A stretch of 41,071 nucleotides of DNA, from contig NC_090627.1 in NCBI RefSeq assembly GCF_004359215.1, positions 567,595 to 608,665 on the forward strand, in the 5' to 3' direction. A program made the translations under genes and the position numbers. Below the pieces are notes generated by a model. That model was not told where the DNA came from. It worked only from the letters and a program-made list of their open reading frames with translations, and did not search any database. Below, piece by piece: positions 28,488 to 38,450 of this stretch (its first letter is position 1; each line of letters opens with the position of its first letter). This DNA comes from Bremia lactucae (lineage: Eukaryota > Oomycota > Peronosporomycetes > Peronosporales > Peronosporaceae).

Positions 28488-28570
28488 CCTGTTAGGACTT
28501 CGTAGTCCGTTTAACGGCCCGCGCACGTTCCATCCAACATGGACATGTTAGATGAAGAAGAAGGGAGCTT
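28488..28570 (-). other. 3' tail of a minus-strand family D element
   Basis: On the minus strand CATCTAACATGTCCATGTTGG...ACGGACTACGAAGTCCTAACAGG precedes the LTR. It parallels CATCTATCATGTCCATGG...ACGGACTACAAAGTGCTACCAGG at 40912-40978 before the family D LTR there. The rest of that element is not contiguous: a plus-strand gag begins at about 28570. Confidence 0.6.
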
Positions 28571-28686
28571 ACAAGCACCTCAACAAGATATCATGCAACG
28601 CGTAAAAGGTTGACTCATTTGAGTGACCTGGAATGGAGAGCGATCGAACGGACAAGTTCGGTCGTAGGCGGGCCAGCCGTTAGCGC

Positions 28687-29560
28687 AATGATGATCGCAA
28701 CGCCAAGAGACGAGCAACATGCGGCTATAGCCAAGTTCATTCAGCACGAACTCGACGGGGCCCAAGAGAAAGTAGCCTTGCTTCACTAGCAAGGCTTTCA
28801 ACACGCGGATGTGTTGAGAGAAGAGGGTGCTGAAGAATTGGAACTGTTGAGATAACAGCATATACATGCTGCTAGTGGGCCGACGCTTCCGCGTCGACTT
28901 GAAAGCTTAAAGATCGAAATCTCTAGGTTTCAGGGAATCCAAGGCGACTCCTTTTGAGATTGCTCGTCGAATTAAACGACGCCATAGAAGCTCGCCATAC
29001 CAGTGATGATGCGACGAGAGTGAATTTTGCGTGTCCAACTTAGCAGAACGTGCCAAATCTTGGGCCTTGTGACTCAAGCTTCACAACCCATTAGTTTAAG
29101 GTCTTAAAGACCCGGCTCAGGCAAACATTTTGACCGCCAAGTGCCGAGCTCCTGGATTCAAAACAGGGCAAGCGTGACCTTCACGCTTATGCCCAACATA
29201 CATCAGTTGTATCGTGGGTCATCCGATTAATGAACATACACAGGTTTCTGATTTCATCAAGGTCTCGCAGACGGTCCTGTGAAGACCTGCCTGTTCCGAC
29301 TCGAATTAGAGACGCTTGACCAAGCGGTCTGTAGCGGAACAAGAGGACTTTAGCCTGAAACATGCTTTCGTCCACTCGGGTGCCTATCGTCCACCGAGAC
29401 GATAGAAAAACAGAGGTCGAGAACCCATGGATCTCTCGTATATGGAGAGCGAAGAATCTCGCTCCAAGTCACAAAAAAATATAAAAATGTAATCGTTCTC
29501 AAAAGAACGGGCCACTACGCCTATGATTGTAGTGCTCCACGGACAGTGCCTAATAACACT
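28687..29560 (+). pseudogene. Ty3/gypsy gag with zinc knuckle, decayed
   Basis: The frame opens MIATPRDEQHAAIAKFIQHE, then, with stops at 28786 and 28853, gives a Leu/Gln-rich coiled-coil, PTLPRRLESLKIEISRFQGI and Q-G-D-S-F. Further frames give SKQGKRDLHAYAQHTSVVSW near 29160, GPVKTCLFRLELETLDQAV near 29277 and RTGHYAYDCSAPR near 29508, the second half of the CCHC knuckle. The same gag family is at 32457-33144 (minus) and 38007-38450 (plus). Confidence 0.75.
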
Positions 29561-30110
29561 GAGCGTAAGGATCGACCTCCTGCTAGGAACAGCGGAGGAT
29601 GCGAATCCGACGCTGTTGCGAAATCACAACGGCGAGGCGGCTCGTCAAAAACGGTCGGGATCAGCAGGTACGGGGCGCCCTACTGATCTAGCAACGTCAA
29701 AAGAATTTGTAGACCTTTTGACGAAATTTTCTTCTCACACAAAAACATTGTAACTGCCCCAGGTGATGAGGTTGACCTCATCGCCTTAAAAATAAAAGTA
29801 TTAAATAAATTGCCACTTAAGTCCTAGTCGATTGTGGGGCATGGCGAACAATTTTATTCGACGCCAATCGCTAGATAATCGCAGGCTCAAGTTAGTTGAA
29901 CCCGATATTTCTCCAACGAGGATGACAGTGCGCCTAGCAACAGGCGTAACAGTAAAGAAACTAGTAGTTAGTATCAAATACGCGTTAAAGGGTAAACAGT
30001 ACAAGAATGATCTCATCGCACTGGATTTGTATGACAAATTTGATGGCATCCTAAGATTAGCATTGCTCAGAAAGTACGAGCCATACTATACTGGCAGCAT
30101 CAAGCAGTGA
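29561..30110 (+). pseudogene. Gag tail and aspartic protease, decayed
   Basis: ARNSGGCESDAVAKSQRRGG continues gag. At 29826-29850 the frame V-D-C-G-A followed by NNFIRRQSLDNRR is the protease active-site region (normally D-S-G-A-S-N-N-F-V-R), with a frame slip after Gly-Ala. TRMTVRLATGVTVKKLVVSI (29920-29980) is the flap-side strand; the tail (LDLYDKFDGILRLALLRKYE) has lost the usual L-G-M-P-W. A perfect 8-bp dyad lies at 29765-29782. Confidence 0.65.
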
Positions 30111-30860
30111 CGATGCCTGCCTCTCGTTCATCAGATGCCCATTTGATGACCAACTTGGAGCGTCCACAAGCGTGTGGATGTCCTTCTAATTAGTGCGATG
30201 GCCTTACTTGTTGTTCGGTTGTTGCACGACTGCACAAGACCTCAGTGTGACTACCCATCCCACTGTGGAGCTAGATCCCGACATCTGTGCAGAATCACAG
30301 ACAGCGTCGAAGCGACCAGTCGAATAAGTTGAATGATATAATACAAGAATATTTGTAGCAAAAGCAGCATCCAAGAAATTTGAAACACCTGGTTATAAGA
30401 AACAGTTCGGAAGTCCTAGATCGACTGGAGAGTCGATCGTAGAGGATCTAGCCGTGATTGCGCAATAACAGCTTGAGACAGTTGGGAAGGATACTCCCCA
30501 AAAAACTTGTGAGGATAAACCCCCAGACTTGGCGGAAATAAGTCAACGGAAACCTGTGGTCAAATGTTCCCAGGTGCCTTTGGAAATAAGTTTCAAGGAA
30601 ACCGAGTCATCTAATGTATTAGTAAATAACGCATCAACTGTAGGCGTTTATACACTTGATCTGATAGCGCATTCGACGTTAAACTCGGAGATAACTTAAT
30701 TGCCAACGCTAGAAATCGAAACGGTTCTTGCGTGATCTGTGTAGTGGCAATAGTCAAGCTGATCTGCGTACTTGTTTCAGATGACGAGTACGTGAATAAT
30801 ATTCGGTTAACAGAAGTATTCCCCGAGAGCGAACGAGTTTTTAGCAGCTCCTCGATTAAA
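30111..30860 (+). pseudogene. Protease-RT linker
   Basis: About 750 bases with only patchy protein-like frames (VIAKAASKKFETPGYKKQFG near 30356; LPTLEIETVL-like near 30700), corresponding in place to the acidic spacer before RT. Several stops. A perfect 8-bp dyad lies at 30419-30438. Confidence 0.4.
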
Positions 30861-31776
30861 GGACTTGGATGAAACGTTTTACATTTCAATCGTGGGAGTC
30901 GTTTAAGACAAATCCTTTATATAAGGATTTTATCGAATTCTTGGACGTGATACCTGAATATATACTGTGCAAGTTGCCAAAGGATAAAAGCCTTCGACAC
31001 AAAATCGACCAGATGCCAGGATCGACATACTGTGTAATGAAGCAGTGGCCACTGCCTCGTGAACAATAATCAGCGATCGACAAGCTTTTTGCCGATCGCT
31101 TCGTAGCGGGTCATGTGATGGAGTCAACCTCCCCACATATATATCCGACCTTCTGTGCGCGTAAAGCAACAGGAGGGTGGCGGATTGTGCATGCGTTCAA
31201 TAAATTGGACGCTGCAACGGTACCGGCTCAAATACCGATACCACTAAAATACGTAATCATTGATAATATGTCAAAGAGTACTATCTTTTCGATGGATCGG
31301 ATGGATATATTCTATTAGATCCTTATGCGTGAAAAGGATATCCCGCTCACAGCAGTAAGTACCCCAAGCGGAATGCTATGGGAGTGGAATGCGAGATTTC
31401 GCATTGAGTTATTTTGAAGATGTCTTCGTTCATTGCAGAGCCATGAACGGAAAGTCGGACTTCGAAGTACATCCGAAAGGTTTTTACACACTTATGCGTA
31501 AGCACAACATCTATGCAAATCTCAAGAAGTGTATTCGCTGCAAGCGAAGTACCACTTCTTGGGCGCATCGTGGGTAAACACGGTGTATGCTCGGGTCCGA
31601 AAAAGATCAAGGCAACCACCGACTGGCCTGTGCTAGTCGATGTAAAGGACTTTGAACGTTCCTCGGCTTTAGCGGCGAACCTGCACAAGTGCTCACGCAA
31701 TTACGCCGAAATGACAGTACATATTTCTTCTTTATTGAACAAAAATGTAAAGTGGTCATGGAGCGCCGAATGTTAG
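30861..31776 (+). pseudogene. Reverse transcriptase with a palm deletion
   Basis: Plus-strand frames give the lead-in SWESFKTNPLYKDFIEF ... MKQWPLPREQ (30890-31069), fingers SPHIYPTFCARKATGGWRIV and H-A-F-N-K-L-D-A (31128-31210), PIPLKYVIIDNM, then DIPLTAVSTPSGMLWEW (31337-31390). About 25 residues that normally follow (M-P-Q-G-L ... F-N-R) are missing. The frame then resumes with RDFALSYFEDVFVH, so the YxDD motif is present as Y-F-E-D with its first Asp changed to Glu. The thumb follows (ASEVPLLGRIVGKHGVCSGP, 31530-31600; SRNYAEMTVHISSLLNKNVK, 31695-31755). Confidence 0.85.
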
Positions 31777-32230
31777 CGTTTCTTTGAGGGTATCAAGGAA
31801 TGCTTGGTGCAATCACCAATACTGTCGATTGCGGGCCAAGACAGACCAATTCATCATGACTATGACGCCAGCACTTTTGCAATCGGCTGTGCGCTAATGC
31901 AATATGACACGGACGGCGCAGAGCGCATCGTCTGTTATCAATCGCGCCAGCTTCAACCAGCTGAACGCAACTATACCGTGCGTGCCAAAATTAGCCTTGC
32001 CATGAAATGATCACTGGCTAAGTTTAAGAATATCTCTTGGGAGATGGACTGCTCATTGTATATACTGACCGTGCGCCTTTACGCACGACCGCAAAACAGC
32101 CCAAACCTCTCACAAAGAATGGCGAAATGGTTGTCTTTCTTTGCGAAGTATGACTTCATCGTGGACCAGGACGACATAACGTCGTCGCTGATGCCCTTTC
32201 GTGCGGGCCCGATTTTGGACCGGCTGCGCA
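31777..32230 (+). pseudogene. RNase H
   Basis: LVQSPILSIAGQDRPIHHDY then D-A-S-T-F-A-I-G-C-A-L-M-Q is the RNase H start with its first catalytic Asp kept. IVCYQSRQLQPAERNYTVRA follows in the same frame to 32010. A second frame (32044-32200) gives NSPNLSQRMAKWLSFFAKYD and F-I-V-D, the C-terminal part, with V-A-D-A-L-S-R-R degraded to S-S-L-M-P-F-R. The best preserved RNase H in the window. Confidence 0.8.
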
Positions 32231-32445
32231 AATCAACACTGAGCATAGCAAAATGGTGCATTTAGAACCATGTAGCACCACGAATTCAGGCAAAGAGGCA
32301 GCTCTCTTGTTTCTGGGTCATGTGTATCCACTCCACGGGGTGCCAAATATATCGTATCGGACCAGAATCCTCGTTTCCCGTCGGGTTTTTGGCGTCAAGT
32401 GTTTTAGCTGCTGGATATCGATCTCGAAATGTCCACAGCAACGAT
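32231..32445 (+). pseudogene. Integrase core fragment
   Basis: Straight after RNase H the frame jumps to KEAALLFLGHVYPLHGVPN and then, after a slip, SDQNPRFPSGFWRQVF, stop, LLDIDLEMSTATIR. This is the middle of the integrase catalytic core, with S-D-R-D-P-R-F changed to S-D-Q-N. The H2C2 domain and the first catalytic Asp, about 600 bp, are deleted, and the Glu region is cut off by the inverted gag at 32457. Confidence 0.75.
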
Positions 32446-32456
32446 ACGATGACGAA

Positions 32457-33144
32457 CTAGCTCGAGCCTGTCTCAAAGCTAAAGTCCTCCTGTTTTGCAA
32501 CGAATATTGCTTCTTCAAGCATATCCAGTTCCAAGCGGAATAGGTGGGTCTTTACGGGACCATCTGTAAGACCTTGCATGAACACCGTAATCAACGTATG
32601 TTCATGGACTGGGTTGTTTGTTATACAACTCGCTAAGAGTCGTATGTGCTGGGCATATGCGTGAACATCACGCTTGCCTTGCTTGAGTTTCAGAAGCTCC
32701 GAACGAGCTCTGAATTCAGCCCTAGGCGGCTCAAACATCTGTTTGAGCCGGGCTTTAAAAGCCTCATGCGACCCAAAGACATATGGGTCGCGCAACTTAA
32801 GGCCTAATGCCTAAATTTTGGCACGACATGCCAAATTTGATTGAGCGAATGCAGCTTGCATTTGCTCGTCGATGATGTGCATCGTCCAACTCGACAAACC
32901 ATCTTAAGAGGGAGTCTTCTCCGACTCCCCTATACTTAGAGATGTCAATCTTTAGAGTTTCGGGACGATGCGTTTGCGTCATTCCAGTTACTGGGGTCTG
33001 TACCTATTGTAACCTCAACAGTTCTACCTGTTGAGAGCCTTGCTGATTCAGCAAGGCTACTTTTTCGCTCATCTCGTCAAGTTCATGTTGTATGAACTTG
33101 GCAATGGCTGAATGGAGGGCATCTTTGTCCAAACCGGACAGCAT
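32457..33144 (-). pseudogene. Ty3/gypsy gag, nearly open
   Basis: From an ATG at 33144 (MLSGLDKDALHSAIAKFIQH) the minus strand has only one stop (after LLRLQ, about 33010), then HRPETLKIDISKYRGVGEDS and LLRWFVELDDA. A frame slip near 32850 is followed by a clean 112-codon stretch (32795-32457): FGSHEAFKARLKQMFEPPRA, LKQGKRDVHAYAQHIRLLAS, VFMQGLTDGPVKTHLFRLEL. These are the N-terminal helices and capsid core of gag. It ends where plus-strand integrase begins, so the CCHC knuckle is lost. Of the three copies of this gag this is the best preserved. Confidence 0.82.
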
Positions 33145-33185
33145 GGCCAAGATGGTATCGTTCGACCGCACTCCTTTCTATGTCA

Positions 33186-33725
33186 CTTTAGTCTGTCTAC
33201 AAAGACGACGAGCTCCGTCCGACCCTTATGGTCAGGCAGCATGCCAAATATGAAGTCCAGATTTACTGACTCCCAACAGTTGTTTGGAATCGGTAGCGGC
33301 TTCAGTGGCGCACTGCTGGACGGTGCAGGCTTAATGCGCTGACCCTGTTCGCAAGAGCGAATTTAGTTGACCACCCATCTATATAGATGTAGCCACCAAA
33401 ATTCCTCTGACCCTTGTAAGAATGTCTTTTTACGGCCCACATACCCACTAGATGGCGCATCATGAAGCTCGTGAAGGATCATCAGCTTGAGCTCTGTGTC
33501 ATCGAGGTACAGAGAATCTCAAGGGATCACAAGGTGACAGCTGATGCCATAACAGGCCATCGCTGTAGCTAAAGGGATAAGGCTTAGCTTTTAGGTGCGA
33601 CGGAAGGAAGGCCTTTCGTCCACCGACGTGATGCAACAGCAGGCGACAATGTTCATCCTGGCTGAGCTCTCCTTAATTTCAAAGGTCAACCAGCTCGCCA
33701 TGTGGTAGACCTTCATGGCTGCTAG
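33186..33725 (-). pseudogene. Integrase N-terminal and first-Asp region of element F
   Basis: Very close to 19640-20165 in element E: the same H2C2 domain (33480-33400, HELHDAPSSGYVGRKKT) and linker, then the first catalytic Asp region (LPDHKGRTELVVFVD) down to about 33186. There it passes without integrase continuation into the leader of the minus-strand gag. The inverted block seen in E is not present because the core stops before it. Confidence 0.75.
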
Positions 33726-34590
33726 AAAATTGGTGCTAAATGCACCAATTTTCTCAGTCTGTCTACCAAGACGACGAGCACCGTCCGACCCTTATGGTCA
33801 GGCGGGAGGTTTAGCGAACGGCGCCCTCGTAAAGTCTGTGGGAGTTCAAGTTGAACTCGCCTACAGCGGTAAGTTTTGCAGAAACGAACGGGTTCTCAGC
33901 AATTCACGAAGAACGGTGTGTGCGTTGTAGACGCATGCACATGCCTTACCCGACTGAGCCACAACACACGATATTTTCCACACTCAACTTCTCCGTATTA
34001 TTCTTGTCTGAACCAGTCTGAAAACTACTTTCTACTTAGTAATTGCGCACGAGCAGCCGGATTACCGCTCCCGTGACCCAAGGCGGGACATGTGCGTGAG
34101 AGCAAAAGGATGGTCAATAAATTAAAAAAAAGTAATTAGACCCACCACTCGGGTGTGGTTCGCATTTGCGGTGATGCTGAGGAGTCTTCCTGCAAGCTAC
34201 GAGAGCTTAATGCAGGCGTTTCGCATGTCGGCTCGAGATCGAGGGTTCGATCCCCTCCTCTGATATCGTAGTCGCAGTTTGTCACGGAATCACGCTGCAA
34301 CATATGTTATGCTTTGGTCGGCAAATACGCGAATGGCAGGGTGAGTCTCGATAAAGTAGCGCCAGCGCCGTTTCATTGGAAACATCGGCCATCTGGAGCC
34401 GAACGACGGTGGAAATCTTTCCTTTCGCCATCGCACCGACGTGAGGAAGGCGATGTGACGCTAGATGTGCTATTTAATGAAGCCCCAACATTCAGTGCGG
34501 CTGATGTTGTGAATGCGATTGAGCTAAGGGCAGCCATGAATATGCCATTTTTGATTTGCTTACCTTACTGCAACTTACATCGTGGCATCC
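33726..34590. other. 865-bp composite insertion in element F
   Basis: Element E is continuous here (20158-20175), whereas F is split between CATGGCTGCTAG and TTCGACGAGTCAACG. The inserted DNA is a patchwork: a minus-strand integrase scrap (33812-33726, HKGRTVLVVLVDRLRKLVHL), a plus-strand protease scrap (33806-33870, LANGALVKSVGVQVELAYS), LTR A pieces in shuffled order (about 34013-34076 and 34132-34165, both inverted), a tRNA-like region, and an open plus-strand stretch at 34314-34580 (EEGDVTLDVLFNEAPTFSAA) of unknown origin. No target-site duplication is seen, so this looks like repair-mediated patching rather than one transposition. Confidence 0.65.
34181..34262 (+). other. tRNA-like sequence with B box
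   Basis: GAGGGTTCGATCCCCTC is a perfect T-arm (5-bp stem, canonical loop) and Pol III B box. Upstream GTTTCGCAT resembles an Ala-type (CGC) anticodon loop. The acceptor and D stems do not pair, and a strong local hairpin (CCTGCAAGCT ... AGCTTAATGCAGG) replaces the D-arm. It is either a tRNA pseudogene or a chance B box. Confidence 0.3.
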
Positions 34591-34599
34591 TTCGACGAG

Positions 34600-35120
34600 T
34601 CAACGTGTGCCTTAGCACGCTTTCCTGGTTTCTTACCTCAAAACCTGGTCTGCGCGCCAACGAAGAATTCGACCTACCCGGATTATATTCGACTTTGAAA
34701 TTAAATACAGACAGAATGTAAGCCATCTTTATTTCTAGGCGAGGAGCGCAGTGATTTTATTGCGGTCTGCACGATGCATGATTCATATAAAACCACAATG
34801 ATTTGGTGCCCAATAGGTGCACGCAAAACGTTACGAGAGCATACTTTATTGAAGTAGCTCCTTGTCGTGCACAGGATAATTCAATTTCGCGGCTTTTGAA
34901 AGCCGGGACAAATAGCAATGAGACGCGGTCAACGCCGTCGTCATCATTCTGCATGAACACGCTGCCGCTTGCGAAATTGCTTGCATCGCCGACGATGCTG
35001 AAGAACTTATCCGCGTCTGGCAATGCGAAGACAGGTGCCTCTGCAGAGATTGCTTCTGATGCGAACGCATCTACTTGTTCCTTTGATCAAACCCTTTCTG
35101 CATCTTTTTAAGGAGGTCAG
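34600..35120 (-). pseudogene. RNase H of element F
   Basis: Minus strand 35023-34757: PDADKFFSIVGDASNFASGS and V-F-M-Q-N-D-D-D-G-V-D-R-V, with the first catalytic Asp in G-D-A-S-N-F; then after a slip ATSIKYALVTFCVHLLGTKS and L-W-F-Y-M-N-H-A-S. Parallel to 20270-20640 in element E but more open. The region 34600-34756 is the RNase H tail. Confidence 0.75.
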
Positions 35121-35980
35121 ACACGGGCTTAGTACGCTCTGCATACTTCTTGCTGTATTTATGCAAGTAATTGGAAAGCCCTCGGAATTCACGCAAATCC
35201 TTCACATGTCGTGGGATTGGCCATTCGTTTATCGATTTTACCATGTCTGGGTCTGCTCGTACTTCATGTGTACCTACTATGCAGTCCAGGACAGGTATCT
35301 CGGGGACCCCTATGACGCACTTTGCACATTGACGTACAATTGGGCGTCTTTAAAGTCTGCAACACAGCGTCTAAATGATGCTTGTGCGACTCTATTGCGC
35401 TCAGCCCGTCCTCGGCTCTACAATGCAGGAGTACATCGTCAAAGTAATGGGGCGCGTAGGCACGGTGCTAACGCATCACCTGAGCCACCACTCGGTTGAA
35501 TGTCGCTGGTGCGATATTACACCCTTGAGTATCACAAGCCCTTCTAAAGCATATCTCTTGGGGTGCTTACTGCCGTATTGGCTAGATCGGACTCTCTCAT
35601 GAGTACCTGAAAGTAGCCATCCTTTAAATCAAACGCAGAAAAGAAAGTTGACTTTCCCATGGAGTTAACAAGACATCTTTCCGCGGGATTGACGTTGTGC
35701 CGGTATGGTAGCCGTGCTCAGCCTATTGTATACATGAACCACGCGCCAACCACCTGTTGTCTTGCCCGCAGAAGGTCGGGGTGCAGCAAGGTGACTTGCT
35801 CTCACATACGTGTCTCGCCTTGGCTCGTTTGTCGAAGAACTCATCGATATATTCGACTAGACTTTCGGCAACGGCGATTACCTGCTCACACAATACTTGG
35901 TGCCAGGTTCTAATCAATTTCGTGCCCGATGTCCCTATAGGCCGGTAGGAGGATCGGTACTTCTTTTGGGAACACATCAC
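35121..35980 (-). pseudogene. Reverse transcriptase of element F
   Basis: Minus-strand ESLVEYIDEFFDKRAKARHV and CESKSPCCTPTFC (35880-35770) are the fingers; beyond a frame slip the remainder (A-T-F-N-R-V-V-A-Q-V near 35490 and the thumb near 35200) matches element E closely. A short block near 35310-35355 (CCCCTATGACGCACTTTGCA ...) is absent from E. Stops and slips throughout. Confidence 0.75.
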
Positions 35981-36610
35981 AATATTTCCACATAACCTTA
36001 GAGAACGGACTGCCTTTCAATGCATCCCAGTCTTAAGCAGCAAAATATTTATTTCTGTTTGTTATCAAGACACTCTCGTCCATTTTGGAAGACGAGCTAC
36101 AGTCCACCAAGTTCTCTCCTGGAACTGGTGCGACTACTTCGTAGATTTTTCTTTCCTTAAGTTTGGGCAAGAACAGATTTAACGGCATCTCCGGGAGTTT
36201 TACTATCCTCTCGGCAGATTTTAAGACGTGCTGGCACCTCAACTAAGGATGACTCCGTCATTTTGTCTTCGACGGCCTCGAACACCTCCTTCGAAGGCCT
36301 GTTTCCTTTTACCGGGACTGATCCAGAGGTCACTCGTCTTGACGTGCCTTTGATCGTCCTTATTTGTCGGGTCCTCGTTTTTTGTGTCACCACGACCTTT
36401 GACTGGGAAGCGGGTGCCGTTGCTCTCTCGGCCAACGCACCCCTACCAAATGCACCAGGCTTTAGGCTCTGTGCCGGTTCTTGCGACGCCTGACTTCCTG
36501 TCAGCTCTCTTTCTACTGCCACAGGCTTTCGGCTCTGTGCAGGACCTTTGGACACATGACTACTTGTAGCCGGGAAGGACTGGTGGTGTTTGACATCGCA
36601 TCAACGCACC
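35981..36610 (-). pseudogene. Protease-RT linker of element F
   Basis: Minus strand 36555-36157 is open for 132 codons, Ala/Lys/Glu/Arg-rich (QSKVVVTQKTRTRQIRTIKG, KEVFEAVEDKMTESSLVEVP), followed by EDSKTPGDAVKSVLAQT and, in another frame, PGENLVDCSSSSKMDES. It is the reference copy for the more damaged linker in element E. Confidence 0.6.
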
Positions 36611-37080
36611 CTCAACTGTATTCAGCACGAAATAAGTTGCATAAGCCTGTCGCAGGAGAACATCCTTCCGGTGTCCTGTGAAGAGTTAGCAACTGTGCAT
36701 CTGCACCAATCTATCCATGGTTGGTGTTTTGCCAACCATGTCATGCTTAGGATGAGGTCGCACGGACTCTCCATACATAGCGTTGAGAATTTCTCTCGAC
36801 AAGAGAAGTCGCTAAAACTGAAGGAGTGTTCAATTTGCGCTCCCTCAGATATTTCGATCGCACCGTTCGCTAAACGAACGGTCACCTCTTATCGCTAGCC
36901 ATCCTGTCAAAGCGACTCAAACACAGCCGGTCTCTATTTTAGAGCCGCGAGCTTTACAAAATTCTCTGATGCAAATGATTAAACTAGAGGGTCATCACAT
37001 GTTCATAGCCTCGTAATCGAGCGCTATAGACCAGCAAGATTGAGGTCCGAAATTTCTAACCCTTTAGGGACCATGCTACT
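36611..37080 (-). pseudogene. Aspartic protease of element F
   Basis: The minus strand from about 37015 reads RGYEHVMTL then a stop; the active-site Asp-Ser-Gly is lost in a small frame-breaking change, after which ASENFVKLAA resumes. 36885-36622 is open: MTVRLANGAIEISEGAQIEH, SDFSCREKFSTLCMESPCDL and I-L-S-M-T-W-L-A-K-H-Q-P-W-I-D-W. Single copy here, in contrast to the tandem pair in element E. Confidence 0.7.
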
Positions 37081-37365
37081 CATTTGTCGTTTGCTATGAG
37101 CTTAAGGGCAGCTTTAAAAGTCCGCGTCAGTAGGGTATCCCGCCCCTACTGCGCTCCTACATTTCCCGAACCCTCAGTAATCGATGCAGAACTCACGCGT
37201 CTTGCACGCTGGTTCTTGCCCTCACCCTTCGGGTAGGCGTCTTAGCTCCAACAATGACTCTAACATAACAGCGCGCCATCATATTTCCGCGCTTGCCGCA
37301 CTTATAGCAGACTATGCCTGCATTGCACAACTCCATAGGAGTGTCATACGTCCTATCGGCCGGAG
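37081..37365 (-). pseudogene. Gag C-terminus of element F with CCHC-type knuckle
   Basis: Minus strand at about 37345-37275: PMELCNAGIVCYKCGKRGNM and M-A-R-C. This is a CCHC knuckle (C-x2-C-x4-H-x4-C spacing) with His replaced by Asn. The capsid part upstream is absent: the sequence is cut at about 37366 by an LTR A fragment in the opposite orientation. Confidence 0.65.
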
Positions 37366-37658
37366 TTTAAGACTGATTATATTTAATAATTTTTTTACTA
37401 ATAAATTTCTAACCAATCAATAGACGACACCCTTGCAGATGTGCACCCTACATTGCGAGCTTATTATTTTTGATACCTCGGACAACGGATGACGCAAGCC
37501 GTCATCCCTTCCAATGTGAATACACCACATACACAAGGGTGGGTCACTTTGTACACCACAGGTCTATGTTCGTCACATGATGTAGTTGGCCATCCCGTTA
37601 AGTACATAAAGTGTACTTATTGGGTTTCTGTAGCACAGGGCAACTTTAGCCCGTTACA
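37366..37658 (+). repeat. LTR family A, 5'-truncated copy
   Basis: Matches the 3' half of LTR A from GACTGATTATATTTAAT to the terminal CAACTTTAGCCCGTTACA, including GGATGACGCAAGCCGTCATC and AAGTACATAAAGTGTACTT. A gag leader follows on the same strand. Confidence 0.7.
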
Positions 37659-37662
37659 TATC

Positions 37663-37676
37663 TGGTGGTCGAAATC
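37663..37676 (+). promoter_or_regulatory. Candidate primer-binding site
   Basis: TGGTGGTCGAAATC begins four bases after the LTR end. TGG at this place is the complement of a tRNA 3' CCA, and the full 14 bases would pair with a tRNA ending GATTTCGACCA plus CCA. Which tRNA is not determined. Confidence 0.35.
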
Positions 37677-38006
37677 TATGTTAAATGCAGTTAGGGTAAG
37701 CCCTCTAAGGGTAATCTAACTTGTTGGTCAGGTACATTCAACGATCGATATCATATTTCGTTGTTCGACTCATCCAGGCTTCACAAGCCTGGAAAGGATA
37801 AAGTGGAACTCTTCATCGATGCCTTTTTCCGGCATCCGTGATACACTTGTAAGCGGGCAAAGGATTTCAAACCCTTGATCCAAGAAGATCCCAGCCCCTT
37901 AAGAAGGCTATCACGGGACGCGTGAAGGGATTACTCATTTGAGTGACCTTGGATGGAGAGCGATCGAACGAGTGAGTTCGGTCGTAGACGGCCAGCCGTT
38001 TGGGCC
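37677..38006 (+). other. Dyad-rich gag leader
   Basis: About 330 bases before the gag ATG with no frame of interest. Short hairpins include CCAGGCTT-CAC-AAGCCTGG (37774-37792, perfect), GATGCC/GGCATC (37818-37836) and CGAAC-GAGTGA-GTTCG near 37966, the last also present in the leader of the copy at 28646-28661 with a different loop. Confidence 0.5.
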
Positions 38007-38450
38007 ATGCTGTACACTCCGGGTAGAGATAAACAGCATGTGGCCATAGTGAGTTCATCAACACGAACTCGATGGGGCCCGATAAAAACTAGCCTTGCTC
38101 CACCAGCAGGGCTCTCAACACAAAGAGGTGTTAAGAGAACAGGGTGCTCAAAAATTGGAACTGATGAGACAGCAGCATGTAAATGCTGCTAATGGGCCGA
38201 CGCTTCCGCGTCGACACGAAAGCTTATCGATAGAAATCGGAAAGTTTCAGGCAGTCGAAGGCGACTCCCTTTCGAGATGGTTCGTCGAATTAGACGACGC
38301 CTTTAAAAAGCTCGTCGTATCAGTGATGATGCGACGAAAGTGAAATTTGGCATGTCCAACTTAGCCGGACGTGCCAAGCATGAACAGCATTTGTACAGAA
38401 TGTGCACAGCATAGGACTTGAGGTCTGGCTTGACAAACTGGATGCTTTCC
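38007..38450 (+). pseudogene. Ty3/gypsy gag N-terminus, third copy
   Basis: From the ATG at 38007 (MLYTPGRDKQHVAIVSS) a slip leads to the open frame ending at 38343: LHQQGSQHKEVLREQGAQKL, then TLPRRHESLSIEIGKFQAVE and G-D-S-L-S-R-W-F-V-E-L-D-D-A-F. Same gag family as 28687 and 33144. Capsid is cut short at about 38380 by a duplicated GCATGAACAGCAT / GTGCACAGCAT stretch and stops. Confidence 0.7.

Noticed and set aside
33728..33752. Perfect 11-bp hairpin AAAATTGGTGC / GCACCAATTTT
   Set aside because: The bases encode the conserved integrase residues R-K-L-V-H-L-A-P-I-F on the minus strand, so the dyad is explained by coding.
33905..33965. Inverted tRNA gene (A-box-like GTGGCTCAGTCGG on the minus strand)
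   Set aside because: No B box or pairing T-arm follows at the right distance; too weak to annotate as a tRNA.
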